This document shows, piece after piece, positions 16,730 to 28,416 of a DNA stretch of 64,000 nt (position 1 is the first letter of the stretch; each line of letters opens with the position of its first letter). The stretch is from contig CAWDDG010000006.1 of NCBI GenBank assembly GCA_963801065.1, positions 62,001 to 126,000 on the forward strand, given 5' to 3'. The stretch comes from CAWDDG01 sp963801065 (GTDB lineage: Bacteria; Actinomycetota; Actinomycetes; Jiangellales; Jiangellaceae). A model generated the notes under the pieces. The model did no database searches and was not told the DNA's origin. It was given only the letters and a program-made list of their open reading frames with translations. The position numbers and the translations under genes are program-made.

Positions 16730-17251
16730 ATGCGCGTGCTGGGAGTCGATCCCGGTCTGACCAGGTGTGGCCTCGGCGTGGTCGACGGCCTGCCGGGCCG
16801 GCGCCTCGAGCTGGTCGCGTTCGACGTGGTGCGAACACCGCCAGGTACGGCGCTCGGCGAGCGCCTGCTCGCCCTCGAACGGGCGCTCGACGCCTGGATC
16901 GACGAGCATGAGCCGGACACGGTCGTCGTCGAGCGGGTCTTCAGCCAGCACAACGTCCGCACGGTCATGGGCACGGCCCAGGCCGGCGGCGTGGCGGTGC
17001 TCGGCGCGGTCCGGCGCGGCCTCGGGCTGGCGATGTACACCCCGAGCGAGGTGAAGGCGGCTGTCACCGGAAGCGGCCGGGCCGACAAGGCCCAGGTCGC
17101 GTCGATGGTCACCCGTCTGCTGCGGCTCGGCGAACGGCCGCGTCCTGCAGATGCGACCGACGCGCTCGCACTGGCGATCTGCGAGGTGTGGCGGGGCTCT
17201 GCCCAGGCTCGGCTGAACGCGGCGGTCGCGTCAGGAGGAGGTCTGCGGTGA
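16730..17251 (+). CDS. ruvC: Holliday junction endonuclease RuvC
   Basis: A 173-aa resolvase that nicks four-way DNA junctions during recombinational repair. The four acidic residues are in place: Asp7 (GVDPG), Glu68 (VVVERVF), Asp141 and Asp144 (DATDALALA). ATG 16730 has GAAGGGG upstream and places Asp7 in register; a GTG further upstream would run through the SOS box. It overlaps ruvA by GTGA. The LexA box makes damage induction likely. Confidence 0.96.
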   Translation: MRVLGVDPGLTRCGLGVVDGLPGRRLELVAFDVVRTPPGTALGERLLALERALDAWIDEHEPDTVVVERVFSQHNVRTVMGTAQAGGVAVLGAVRRGLGLAMYTPSEVKAAVTGSGRADKAQVASMVTRLLRLGERPRPADATDALALAICEVWRGSAQARLNAAVASGGGLR

Positions 17252-17855
17252 TCGCGTTCGTCCGCGGCCGGGTGGCGGCCGCCGGTGCCGGAGAGGTCGT
17301 CCTCGACGTCGGCGGAATCGGCCTCACCTTGCAGTGCACGCCGTCGACGGCCGCATCGCTGCGGGTCGGCGACGAGGCGAGGCTGCCGGCCTGCCTGGTT
17401 GTCCGCGAGGACTCGCTCACGCTGTACGGCTTCGCCGACGACGACCAACGCATCGTGTTCGAGCTGTTGCAGACGGCCAGTGGCATCGGCCCGCGGCTCG
17501 CGCAGGCGATGCTCGCCGTCCACCCCCCCGACGACTTGCGGCGGGCCGTCGCCACCGAGGATCTCGTCGCGCTGATGAGGGTCCCGGGCGTCGGGAAGAA
17601 GAGCGCCCAGCGGATCGTCATCGAGCTCAAGGACAAGCTCGGCCCGCCCGTTGCGCTTCGTACGGCACCGCACGCCGCCGAGAGCGCGCCAGACGGGTGG
17701 CGGGGACAGGTCCACGCGGCGCTGCTCGGCCTGGGCTGGACGGGCCGCGAGGCCGATGCCGCCCTCGAACAGGTGACGCCGCTCGTCGGCGACGGCGTCG
17801 ACGGCGCCGACGTACCCGGCCTGCTCAAGGCGGCGCTGCGAACGCTGGCCCGGCC

Positions 17856-17859
<4 letters not shown>
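17248..17859 (+). CDS. ruvA: Holliday junction DNA-binding protein RuvA
   Basis: This 203-aa tetramer subunit binds and flattens Holliday junctions and loads RuvB. It has the N-terminal OB fold (IAFVRGRV onwards), two helix-hairpin-helix motifs (TASGIGPRLA and VPGVGKKSAQR), and a flexible linker to the small C-terminal domain that touches RuvB. GTG 17248 follows TCAGGAGGAGG and overlaps the ruvC stop; its own stop overlaps ruvB by ATGA. Confidence 0.96.
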
Positions 17860-18941
<1,082 letters not shown>

Positions 18942-18944
<3 letters not shown>

Positions 18945-18974
18945 AATGCCCGCACGGCTGCCGCCTGGCAGCCG
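18942..18974 (+). promoter_or_regulatory. -10-like TAGAAT and hairpin between ruvB and yajC
   Basis: TAGAAT (18942-18947) overlaps the ruvB stop and fits TANNNT. Right after it, CGGCTGCC/GGCAGCCG (18955-18962/18967-18974) can form an 8-bp hairpin with a 4-base loop. There is no T-run, so it is not a classical terminator; it may instead be part of the yajC leader. Confidence 0.4.
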
Positions 18975-19028
18975 CATGTCATCCTGTGCAGACCGCCCCC
19001 ATGCACTGGGAAGGATTCGCGGTAAACC

Positions 19029-19376
19029 ATGGAGCTCCTCCTCCCTCTCCTGCTGCTCGTCGTCTTCTACTTCATCCTTATCCGGCCGCAGCAGAGGCAG
19101 CGTCGGGAAGTCGCACAGGTCCAGTCGACGATCGCGCCGGGCGCGCGGGTCATGACGGGTGCGGGCCTGATCGCAACCGTCATCGCGATCGAAGGCGACG
19201 AGGTCGTGCTCGAGGTCGCCCCGGGCGTGACCAACCGATATGTGCGGCGCGCCATCATGCGCGTGATTCCCGACGAGGTCGCCGAGCCGGTGGCACCGGA
19301 CGACGCCATCGAGCCGACGACGCGCCCCGTGGGCGAGAGCTCGACCGGCGACGACTCCACGGGCACCGAGCGCTGA
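19029..19376 (+). CDS. yajC: Preprotein translocase subunit YajC
   Basis: A 115-aa single-span membrane protein of the SecDF-YajC complex. One N-terminal helix (residues 2-17), then the conserved FILIRPQQRQRR and a small soluble domain (GARVMTGAGLIATVIAIEGDEVVLEVAPG). The Asp/Thr/Ser-rich tail is variable in the family. It precedes secD and secF in the usual order. Confidence 0.92.
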   Translation: MELLLPLLLLVVFYFILIRPQQRQRREVAQVQSTIAPGARVMTGAGLIATVIAIEGDEVVLEVAPGVTNRYVRRAIMRVIPDEVAEPVAPDDAIEPTTRPVGESSTGDDSTGTER

Positions 19377-19468
19377 CGCCGATCGTTCGACCGCGGGGTT
19401 ACCTCACCCGCAGTGGTGGCTCGCCGCGCAGACGCGCTCACGACGGGAACTAAGGAGAAAGACCGACA

Positions 19469-21178
19469 GTGGCATCTTCGAACGCGCCGCGCCCGTGGCG
19501 CCCGCTAGGCGTGCTGGCCGTGGTGCTGGTCGGTCTGTACGGCATCATCGCGCTGCTCGGTGACTGGTCGCCGCGGCTCGGCCTGGACCTGCGCGGCGGC
19601 ACCAGCGTCACGCTCTCGGCGAAGACCACCGACGGCAGCACACCGACTGACGAGAGCATGCGGCAGGCCGTCGACATCATCAGGGACCGCGTCAACGGCA
19701 GCGGCGTGGCCGAGGCCGAGATCACGACGCAGGGCAATACGAACATCGTCGTCCAGGTGCCCGGCGTCGGTGAGGACGAGCTCATCCAGCTCGTCGGCCA
19801 GACTGCAGAGCTGCGCTTCCGGCCGGTCCGCGCGATCATCGAGGGATCCGCGCCGGCGCCGGCTCCTACTCCGGGCGACACCGGAACACCGACCCCTGGT
19901 GCGACCCCGACTCCCACTTCCACCTCCACAGACGCCGCGTCGCCCCCACCGGCCGGCCGCGCGCTGACCGAGGGGTTGACCGGGCTGGCCGGCCAGACCA
20001 CGCCCAGCCCGACCGGTTCGCCGTCGCCGACACCATCCCCGAGCCCGGCCGCCACCCCGGTGCAGCCCCCGGCGGGTGAAGGCGCCCCGACGCCGGAGGA
20101 GCAGGCGCAGCTCGGGGCCTTCGACTGTGCGAACATCCTGACCGGTTCGCTCGACGACCCGGAGGCCTCCCTCATCACCTGCGACGAGGACGGCACCGCA
20201 CGCTTCCTGCTGGGCCCGGCGGACCTGCTTGGCACCGACGTCGACGGCGCCTCAGCTGGGATCCCGCAGGGCCAGGTGCAGTGGGTCGTCGACCTCGACC
20301 TGACCGATGAGGGCGCAGACAAGTTCCTCGAATCGACCACGACGCTGTCGTCGCAGGTCTTCCCGCAGAATGCGTTCGCCATCGTGCTGGACGGCCAGGT
20401 TGTGTCGTATCCGACAGTGGAACAACCCATCCCGGGGGGCAGTGCGGAGATCTCGGGTGCGTTTACCCAGTCCGAAGCCCAGGCGCTGGCGACGGTGCTC
20501 AACTACGGCTCGCTGCCGCTGACCTTCGAGATCAGCGACCGGTCGACCATCACGCCGACGCTGGGAGAGAGTCAGCTCAACGGGGGATTGCTCGCCGGAG
20601 CAATCGGCCTGCTGCTGGTGCTCTTGTACTCGTTGCTCTACTACCGCGGGCTCGGCTTCGTGGTCTTCGCCAGCCTCGTGGTTGCCGGGCTGCTGACATT
20701 CGCCGCCGTAGTCCTGCTCGGCGAGGCCATCGGTTTCACGCTCACGATCGCGGGCATCGCCGGCATCATCGTGGCGATCGGCATCACGGCCGACTCCTTC
20801 GTGGTGTTCTTCGAGCGGATCCGCGACGAGATCCGCGAGGGACGCAGCGTCCGGATGGCCGTCGAGACCGGCTGGATGCGGGCCCGCCGAACCGTGCTGG
20901 CCAGCGACACCATCACGCTGTTGGCCGCGTTCTTCTTGTACGTGTTCTCAGTAGCGAACGTTCGAGGCTTCGCGTTCACGCTCGGGCTGACGACGGTCGT
21001 CGACCTGGTCGTGGTGTTCCTGTTCACAAAGCCGCTGATGAGCGTGCTGGCCCGCAGCCGGTTCTTCGGCGCGGGACACAAGTGGTCCGGCCTGGACCCG
21101 GAACAATTGGGTGCGCCCCGACGCACCGGCCAGGGCCGACGAACCGGCGCTGCTGTTCCGAAGGAGGCAACGCCATGA
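19469..21178 (+). CDS. secD: Protein translocase subunit SecD
   Basis: A 569-aa membrane subunit of the proton-driven SecDF export motor. One N-terminal span (about 14-31), LGLDLRGGTSV at 38-47, the large periplasmic P1 domain, and five spans near the C terminus, the fourth region including GITADSFVVFFERIRDE. GTG start behind AAGGAG. Unusual: residues about 128-210 within P1 are a low-complexity Pro/Thr/Ser/Ala insert that replaces folded sequence in shorter homologues. It overlaps secF by ATGA. Confidence 0.95.
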   Translation: MASSNAPRPWRPLGVLAVVLVGLYGIIALLGDWSPRLGLDLRGGTSVTLSAKTTDGSTPTDESMRQAVDIIRDRVNGSGVAEAEITTQGNTNIVVQVPGVGEDELIQLVGQTAELRFRPVRAIIEGSAPAPAPTPGDTGTPTPGATPTPTSTSTDAASPPPAGRALTEGLTGLAGQTTPSPTGSPSPTPSPSPAATPVQPPAGEGAPTPEEQAQLGAFDCANILTGSLDDPEASLITCDEDGTARFLLGPADLLGTDVDGASAGIPQGQVQWVVDLDLTDEGADKFLESTTTLSSQVFPQNAFAIVLDGQVVSYPTVEQPIPGGSAEISGAFTQSEAQALATVLNYGSLPLTFEISDRSTITPTLGESQLNGGLLAGAIGLLLVLLYSLLYYRGLGFVVFASLVVAGLLTFAAVVLLGEAIGFTLTIAGIAGIIVAIGITADSFVVFFERIRDEIREGRSVRMAVETGWMRARRTVLASDTITLLAAFFLYVFSVANVRGFAFTLGLTTVVDLVVVFLFTKPLMSVLARSRFFGAGHKWSGLDPEQLGAPRRTGQGRRTGAAVPKEATP

Positions 21179-22335
21179 GCCGGCCGTCGCTCGGCAGCCG
21201 CCTCTACAGCGGTGAAACCTCGTACCCGATCGTCCAAAACGCCCGGCGGTGGTACATCCTCAGCTCGGTGCTGCTGGCGGTCGCCCTGGCCGGCTTGATC
21301 GGCCGCGGGCTCCAGCTCGGCGTCGAGTTCAGCGGGGGAGCGGAACTGAGTGCGCCGGTCGCGCAGGTGACCGACTCGACGGTCAGCGACGTGCGAGAAG
21401 CGATCATCGCGACGGGGATCGACGAGGCCGCCGAGCCGAGAGTCACGCTCGTAGGCGACGACACCGTACGGGTGCAGACGGGCAGCCTTACACCGGAGGA
21501 GACGACGTCGGTACGTGACGCCGTCGCCGACGAGGTAGGGGCGTCGCCCGACGAGATCGCCGCTCAGGTCATCGGACCGTCCTGGGGGGACCAGATCACC
21601 CGCCAGGCTCTGCTCGGGCTCGGCGCGTTCCTGGTGGCCGTGGCGCTGTTCCTGTCCATCGCCTACGAGTGGAAGATGGCGGCCGCGGGTCTGGTCGCGC
21701 TCCTGCACGACGTGCTCTTCACGGTCGGCGTCTACGCCCTCGTCGGGTTCGACGTCACACCGGCGACCGTGATCGGGTTCCTGACGATCCTGGGCTACTC
21801 GCTGTACGACACCGTCGTCATCTTCGACAAGGTTCGCGAGAACACCAAGGGCATCACCGGACAAAACCAGATGACCTACGCCGAGGCCGCCAACCTTGGG
21901 CTCAACCAGACGCTGATGCGGTCGGTGAACACCTCGATCATCGCGCTGTTGCCGATCGGCTCGATCCTGTTCGTGGGTGCCGGCCTGCTCGGAGCGGGCA
22001 CGCTCAAGGACCTCGCGCTGGCCCTGTTCGTCGGAGTCGCCATCGGCACCTACTCGTCGATCTTCATCGCGACGCCGTTGCTGGTGGAGCTCAAGAACCG
22101 GGAGCCGACGATCGCGGGGCTGGCCCGGCGGGTCGAGGCGCGACGGTCGGCCGCGAAGGCTCCCCGCGGCGACGTCAGCACCGAGCCGGCCAGCGTCAGC
22201 CTGGCGAGTCCGGGGCAAGGTGTGGCGCCGGCGGCGGCCCGCGGTGGGCCGGTCGTCGAAACCGGCGAGCGCCGGCAACCGCAGCGAAAGACCCGTTCCC
22301 AGCGGCGAGGCAACGGCGGGCGGCCGGCGCGATAG
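21175..22335 (+). CDS. secF: Protein translocase subunit SecF
   Basis: A 386-aa partner of SecD. One N-terminal span (28-45), a P4 periplasmic domain beginning LGVEFSGGAEL, and five C-terminal spans with GYSLYDTVVIFDKVREN, which contains the conserved Asp/Arg region of the proton path. The last roughly 70 residues are a basic, cytoplasmic Arg/Ala/Pro-rich tail. ATG 21175 follows AAGGAGG and overlaps the secD stop. Confidence 0.95.
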   Translation: MSRPSLGSRLYSGETSYPIVQNARRWYILSSVLLAVALAGLIGRGLQLGVEFSGGAELSAPVAQVTDSTVSDVREAIIATGIDEAAEPRVTLVGDDTVRVQTGSLTPEETTSVRDAVADEVGASPDEIAAQVIGPSWGDQITRQALLGLGAFLVAVALFLSIAYEWKMAAAGLVALLHDVLFTVGVYALVGFDVTPATVIGFLTILGYSLYDTVVIFDKVRENTKGITGQNQMTYAEAANLGLNQTLMRSVNTSIIALLPIGSILFVGAGLLGAGTLKDLALALFVGVAIGTYSSIFIATPLLVELKNREPTIAGLARRVEARRSAAKAPRGDVSTEPASVSLASPGQGVAPAAARGGPVVETGERRQPQRKTRSQRRGNGGRPAR

Positions 22336-22344
22336 CCTCGCGCA
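22333..22344 (+). promoter_or_regulatory. Leaderless-type promoter of apt
   Basis: TAGCCT (22333-22338, overlapping the secF stop) is followed by 6 bases and the apt GTG. There is no ribosome site in the 9-base gap. Confidence 0.45.
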
Positions 22345-22917
22345 GTGACCGAGCCGACGACCGACGACGGCCTCCTCGAGGCGGCCGAGCGTGAGCTCCT
22401 GCTCTCCCGCATCCGCGACATCCCCGACTGGCCACAGGCTGGGGTGACGTTCAAGGACATCACGCCCCTGCTGCTCGACCACGCCGCCTTCGCGACGGTC
22501 GTGTCGGCGCTGGCCGGGGTGGGCCGCGACGAGGGCGGGGTCCGGCGAGTGGACACCGTCGTCGGCATCGAGGCGCGCGGCTTCATCCTCGCCGCTCCGG
22601 TGGCGCACGTGCTGGGCGCGGGCTTCGTCCCGGTCCGCAAGGCGGGCAAGCTCCCGTACGCGACCCGGTCCGCCAGCTTTGCGCTCGAGTACGGCGAGGC
22701 GACGATCGAGGTGCATCAGGACGCGTTCAGCGCCGGGGATCGGGTACTCGTGGTGGACGACGTGCTGGCCACCGGCGGCACCGTCGAGGCCACCGTCGGG
22801 CTCGTCCGGCAGGCCGGCGCCGAGGTCGTCGCCGTCAGCGTGCTGATGGAGCTGGGCTTCCTCGGCGGTCGCGATCGACTGCGCGACGTCGACCTGTACG
22901 CGCTGCTGCGCGTCTGA
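22345..22917 (+). CDS. apt: Adenine phosphoribosyltransferase
   Basis: A 190-aa purine-salvage enzyme converting adenine and PRPP to AMP. The PRPP-binding loop VVDDVLATGG is at 136-145 and the family opening IRDIPDWPQAGVTFKDITPLL is intact, as is IEARGFILAAPVA. Length is a little over the usual 170-180 because of a short acidic N terminus. It sits between secF and rel, as in other actinomycetes. Confidence 0.94.
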   Translation: MTEPTTDDGLLEAAERELLLSRIRDIPDWPQAGVTFKDITPLLLDHAAFATVVSALAGVGRDEGGVRRVDTVVGIEARGFILAAPVAHVLGAGFVPVRKAGKLPYATRSASFALEYGEATIEVHQDAFSAGDRVLVVDDVLATGGTVEATVGLVRQAGAEVVAVSVLMELGFLGGRDRLRDVDLYALLRV

Positions 22918-22971
22918 CGTCGAGGGAAACCCCGTAGACTGGTCTCCCGGTAGGTGGTCGCGAGGAGACCT

Positions 22972-25287
<2,316 letters not shown>

Positions 25288-25310
25288 CCGCCCAGCAAGA
25301 GTTACCCCGG

Positions 25311-25405
25311 CGTTGATCATGCAACTTCGGCGCGACACGCCGTCGCCGAAGCGGCGCCTGCCGCGCTTGTGCTCGGCGTGTCGCGCAGAAGTTGCATGAT
25401 CAACG
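25311..25405. repeat. Long palindromic repeat, copy B (32-bp arms, one mismatch)
   Basis: Arms 25311-25342 and 25374-25405 are complementary over 32 bases with one mismatch. The outer sequence is the same as copy A (CGTTGATCATGCAACTTC), and the 31-base loop is unrelated to that of copy A. It lies between the convergent rel and DUF349 genes. Confidence 0.95.
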
Positions 25406-25417
25406 CGGAGGGGGGCG

Positions 25418-26713
25418 TCAGCTGCGGAACTCGTCCAGGGCACGCTCGGCCTGCTCGAGCCAGGAGCGACGGGCGACCAGGGCGTCCTCGGCCTCCTCGA
25501 GCTTCCGCGGTTCGTCCTTCTCGCGTGCCGCGGCGGCCTGTGCCTCGAGCTCGGCGATCGACGACCGGAGCTGGGCCACCGTGTCCTCGGCCCGGGCGCG
25601 TGCCTCGGGGTTGGTGCGGCGCCACTCGTTCTGCTCCGCATCGCGGACGGCGTCCTCGACCCGCCGCAGCCGGCCCTCGACCGTCCGCATGGCGTCGCGA
25701 GGGACATGGCCGGCGGCCTCCCAGCGCTCGTGGATCGAGCGCAACGTCTCGCGGGCGGCCTTCCAGTCGGTGACCGGTAGGAGCGCTTCGGCCTCGGCGA
25801 GAAGAGCCTGCTTGGCTTCGAGGTTGGTCTGCTGCTCGGTGTCGCGCTTGGAGAGGTCGGCCGACCGGGCCGTGAAGAACGTGTCCTGCGCCGTCCGGAA
25901 GCGCCGCCACATCGCGTCGTCGGCAGGCTTCGGCGCCGGTCCCGCGGCCTTCCAGCGGGACATGAGCTCGCGATATCGGCGCGCGGTCGACGCCCAGTCC
26001 GTCGAATCGGCCAGCGCCTCCGCCTCGACCAGGATCTTCTCCTTGACCGACTTCGCCTGCTCGCGCCGCTCGGCCACCTCGGCGAAGTGCGTCTTGCGCC
26101 GGCGCGTGTAGTGGGTGCGGGCACTCGAGAACCGCCGCCAGAGCACGTCGTCGCTTGTCCGGTCGAGCCGTGGCAGTGTCTTCCACTCGTCGAGCAGCGC
26201 CCTCAGCCGGTCGGCGCCGCTGCGCCAGTCGTCGCCCTCGGCGACCGTCTCGGCCTCCGTCGCGATGGCCTCCTTCCGGCTGCGGGCCTCGTCGAGGGCT
26301 TGTGCCCGCTCGGCACGTCTCTCGGCGCGGCGTTCGGCGATCTGCGCCTCGATCGCGTGAAGGCGCTGTGACAAGGCCGCGAAGTCGCCGATGGCATGCG
26401 GTTCCACCAGCGCTTCGCGGAGCTTGCGGACGCCACTCGCCGTCTCGTCCGGAGCGGCCGCCCCCGAGCCGAGTCGTTGCTCGAGCAGGTCGACCTGCAC
26501 CGCCAGGTCGTCGTACTTGCGGCCGAAGAACGCCAGCGCCTGGTCGGGCTCGCCGACCTGCCATGAGCCAACCTGACGCTCGCCGCCCTCCGCGGTGCGG
26601 ACGAACACATCGCCGGCCGCGTCCACCCGCCCCCACACGTTCTCCGCCACGGTGGGGGGCGGCGGCGTCGGCTCCGGCGGCGGAGAGCCGGAGTCGGCGG
26701 GGGTGAGGGTCAC
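25418..26713 (-). CDS. DUF349 domain-containing protein
   Basis: A 431-aa charged, helical protein. After a Pro-rich N terminus there is a small beta domain (NVWGRVDAAGDVFVRTAEGGE), then repeated helical units with the pattern W(K/R)xxxPxxDxxxWxRFxxAxxxFF, seen near residues 175-200 and 245-290, which is the DUF349 repeat. Much of the rest should be coiled coil. No catalytic residues are evident; the cellular role in actinomycetes is not known. It faces rel across the palindrome and is followed upstream by the cyclophilin gene on the same strand. Confidence 0.88.
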   Translation of the reverse strand: MTLTPADSGSPPPEPTPPPPTVAENVWGRVDAAGDVFVRTAEGGERQVGSWQVGEPDQALAFFGRKYDDLAVQVDLLEQRLGSGAAAPDETASGVRKLREALVEPHAIGDFAALSQRLHAIEAQIAERRAERRAERAQALDEARSRKEAIATEAETVAEGDDWRSGADRLRALLDEWKTLPRLDRTSDDVLWRRFSSARTHYTRRRKTHFAEVAERREQAKSVKEKILVEAEALADSTDWASTARRYRELMSRWKAAGPAPKPADDAMWRRFRTAQDTFFTARSADLSKRDTEQQTNLEAKQALLAEAEALLPVTDWKAARETLRSIHERWEAAGHVPRDAMRTVEGRLRRVEDAVRDAEQNEWRRTNPEARARAEDTVAQLRSSIAELEAQAAAAREKDEPRKLEEAEDALVARRSWLEQAERALDEFRS

Positions 26714-26744
26714 CGGTCGATCCTCCGGGCGGGGCGGGCGGGCG

Positions 26745-27527
26745 TCATGCCCCGGTCACGAGATCGTCGAGTGTCACGGGCTGCTTCGGCGCGCCGTCCT
26801 CCGAACCGTCGCCGGTACCGGCGGCCGCGATGCCCGCGACGACCTCGAGCCCTGCGGTGATCCGGCCGAACACGGTGTAATCGGGCGGCAGCTGCGAGTC
26901 TTCGTAGACGAGGAAGAACTGGCTGCCGTTGGAACCCGGTTCGTCCTGACGGTGCGCCATGGCCACCGTCCCGGCGGGATACGTCGCGCCGTCGGTGTTC
27001 TCCACGCCGAACTCGTAGCCCGGGCCACCGCCGCCGGTGCCGGTCGGGTCGCCGCACTGGAGCACCCGGAGCGACGGCGAGGTCGTCAACCGGTGACAGG
27101 ACGTGGCGTCGAAGTAGTCGTGGGCCGCCAGATGTGCCAGCGAGCCCACCGTGCAGGGAGCTGCGTCGGCGAACAGCTCGAGGGCGACCGGCTGGCCGTC
27201 GATCGTCAGGGTCGCGGTCGAGGCGGCCGTCGGCGTGGTCGGCGCGAGGCCGATCTCCTCGTTCGGCGTTCCGGCGGCGGTGTAAGTACAGTTGCCGGGA
27301 GCCGCAGAGGTGTCGTCCGAGGCGGTCGTCGTGCTGTCGTCATTGCCCAACGGGCCCCAGACGACGGCGGCCGTGGCGATCCCGCCGACGGCGATCGCGA
27401 AGATGGCGAGGACGGCGACCACCTGGCGCCGACGACGGGATCGTGCCTCAGCGGCGGCGCGACGCGCCTCCTGCTTCTCCCACCGTTGCCGCGCGAGCTG
27501 GCGACGTCGCTGGCTCGTGCTTGCCAC
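26745..27527 (-). CDS. Membrane-anchored cyclophilin-type peptidyl-prolyl isomerase
   Basis: About 260 aa. A basic cytoplasmic N terminus, one transmembrane span (AVLAIFAIAVGGIATAAVVW) and a Thr/Ser-rich linker lead to an extracytoplasmic cyclophilin domain with CGDPTGTGGGGPGYEF and GSNGSQFFLVY. It would catalyse cis-trans proline isomerisation of exported proteins; M. tuberculosis has a counterpart (Rv2582) at the same locus. I prefer GTG 27527 because GGAGG precedes it by 4 bases; ATG 27545 would add 6 residues. Confidence 0.9.
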   Translation of the reverse strand: MASTSQRRRQLARQRWEKQEARRAAAEARSRRRRQVVAVLAIFAIAVGGIATAAVVWGPLGNDDSTTTASDDTSAAPGNCTYTAAGTPNEEIGLAPTTPTAASTATLTIDGQPVALELFADAAPCTVGSLAHLAAHDYFDATSCHRLTTSPSLRVLQCGDPTGTGGGGPGYEFGVENTDGATYPAGTVAMAHRQDEPGSNGSQFFLVYEDSQLPPDYTVFGRITAGLEVVAGIAAAGTGDGSEDGAPKQPVTLDDLVTGA

Positions 27528-27648
27528 CTGACCTCCGTTTGTCATGATCTCGTCGCCGGGCCGTGCCGATCCACCCCGGGTTGGCACAGTCTAGGCAGCG
27601 CGCCTGGCCGGCCATGTAACGAGTTAGCGGCGATGAGCGGGCCGCCGG

Positions 27649-27661
27649 TACCCTTCCGGAC
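27649..27661 (+). promoter_or_regulatory. Leaderless-type promoter of the MBL gene
   Basis: TACCCT (27649-27654), 7 bases, then GTG 27662. No ribosome site is present between them. Confidence 0.45.
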
Positions 27662-28375
27662 GTGCTCGTTGTCAGCTTCGCGGCCCAGGTGTTCGGGACG
27701 AACTGCTATGTCCTCGCTCCGTCGGCGGGGCACGAGTGTGTGATCGTCGACCCGGGAATCGGCGTCGTCGACGCGCTGGACGGTGTGCTGCGCGACCACC
27801 GCCTCAAGCCAGCGGCGGTGCTGCTCACCCACGGTCACCTCGACCATGTGTTCTCTGTGACACCGGTCTGCGGTGCCCGCGACATCCCGGCGTACATCCA
27901 CGGCGACGACGTCTACCGCCTGGCCGACCCGATCTCGACGCTCGATCCCGCGTTGGTGGCCATGTTCGAGCGCCAGTTCGGCACGAAGGCCGCGTCGGAG
28001 CCGGACGACGTGCGGACGTTGTCCGACGGCGCGGTGCTCTCGCTGGCGGGCTTGGACGTGAGCGTCGACCACGCGCCTGGCCACACGGAGGGTTCGGTGA
28101 TGTTCCGGCTGCCCGACGATGAGACGGAGCTGTGCCTGTCCGGCGACGTGCTCTTCGCGGGCAGCATCGGGCGCACCGACCTGCCCGGCGGCGACCACGC
28201 CGCGATGTTGCGCAGCCTTGCCGATAAGGTCCTCCCGCTCCGCGACGACACCGTGGTCATGCCCGGGCACGGGCCTTCGACGACGGTCGGCCGGGAACGC
28301 GCGAGCAACCCCTATCTGCAGGGCCTGCGCCCGTCCCGTGATCGCCACGGACTCGCTCGCGGATCTGGTCGCTGA
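27662..28375 (+). CDS. MBL-fold metallohydrolase (glyoxalase II-like)
   Basis: A 237-aa metallo-beta-lactamase-fold enzyme. The dinuclear metal site is complete: THGHLDH (HxHxDH), HAPGHTEGS (third His), LSGDVLFAGSIGRTD (bridging Asp) and VMPGHGPSTT (last His). The family includes hydroxyacylglutathione hydrolases and other thioester hydrolases; actinomycetes use mycothiol rather than glutathione, so the true substrate is open. The same gene (Rv2581c) lies next to hisS in mycobacteria. Confidence 0.9.
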   Translation: MLVVSFAAQVFGTNCYVLAPSAGHECVIVDPGIGVVDALDGVLRDHRLKPAAVLLTHGHLDHVFSVTPVCGARDIPAYIHGDDVYRLADPISTLDPALVAMFERQFGTKAASEPDDVRTLSDGAVLSLAGLDVSVDHAPGHTEGSVMFRLPDDETELCLSGDVLFAGSIGRTDLPGGDHAAMLRSLADKVLPLRDDTVVMPGHGPSTTVGRERASNPYLQGLRPSRDRHGLARGSGR

Positions 28376-28393
28376 CTCTGCATGATCAACGAG
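28368..28393. repeat. Remnant of the long palindromic repeat (right arm only)
   Basis: TGCATGATCAACGAG (28379-28393) is identical to the right-arm end of copy C, and GTCGC 11 bases upstream also matches the arm. The left arm is missing. It sits between the MBL gene stop and hisS. Confidence 0.55.
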
Positions 28394-28416
28394 CTGAGCG
28401 CACACCGAGGACGCCA

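Noticed and set aside
18955..18974. Rho-independent terminator after ruvB
   Set aside because: The 8-bp hairpin has no T-run, and a promoter-like TAGAAT precedes it, so it is more likely in the yajC leader.
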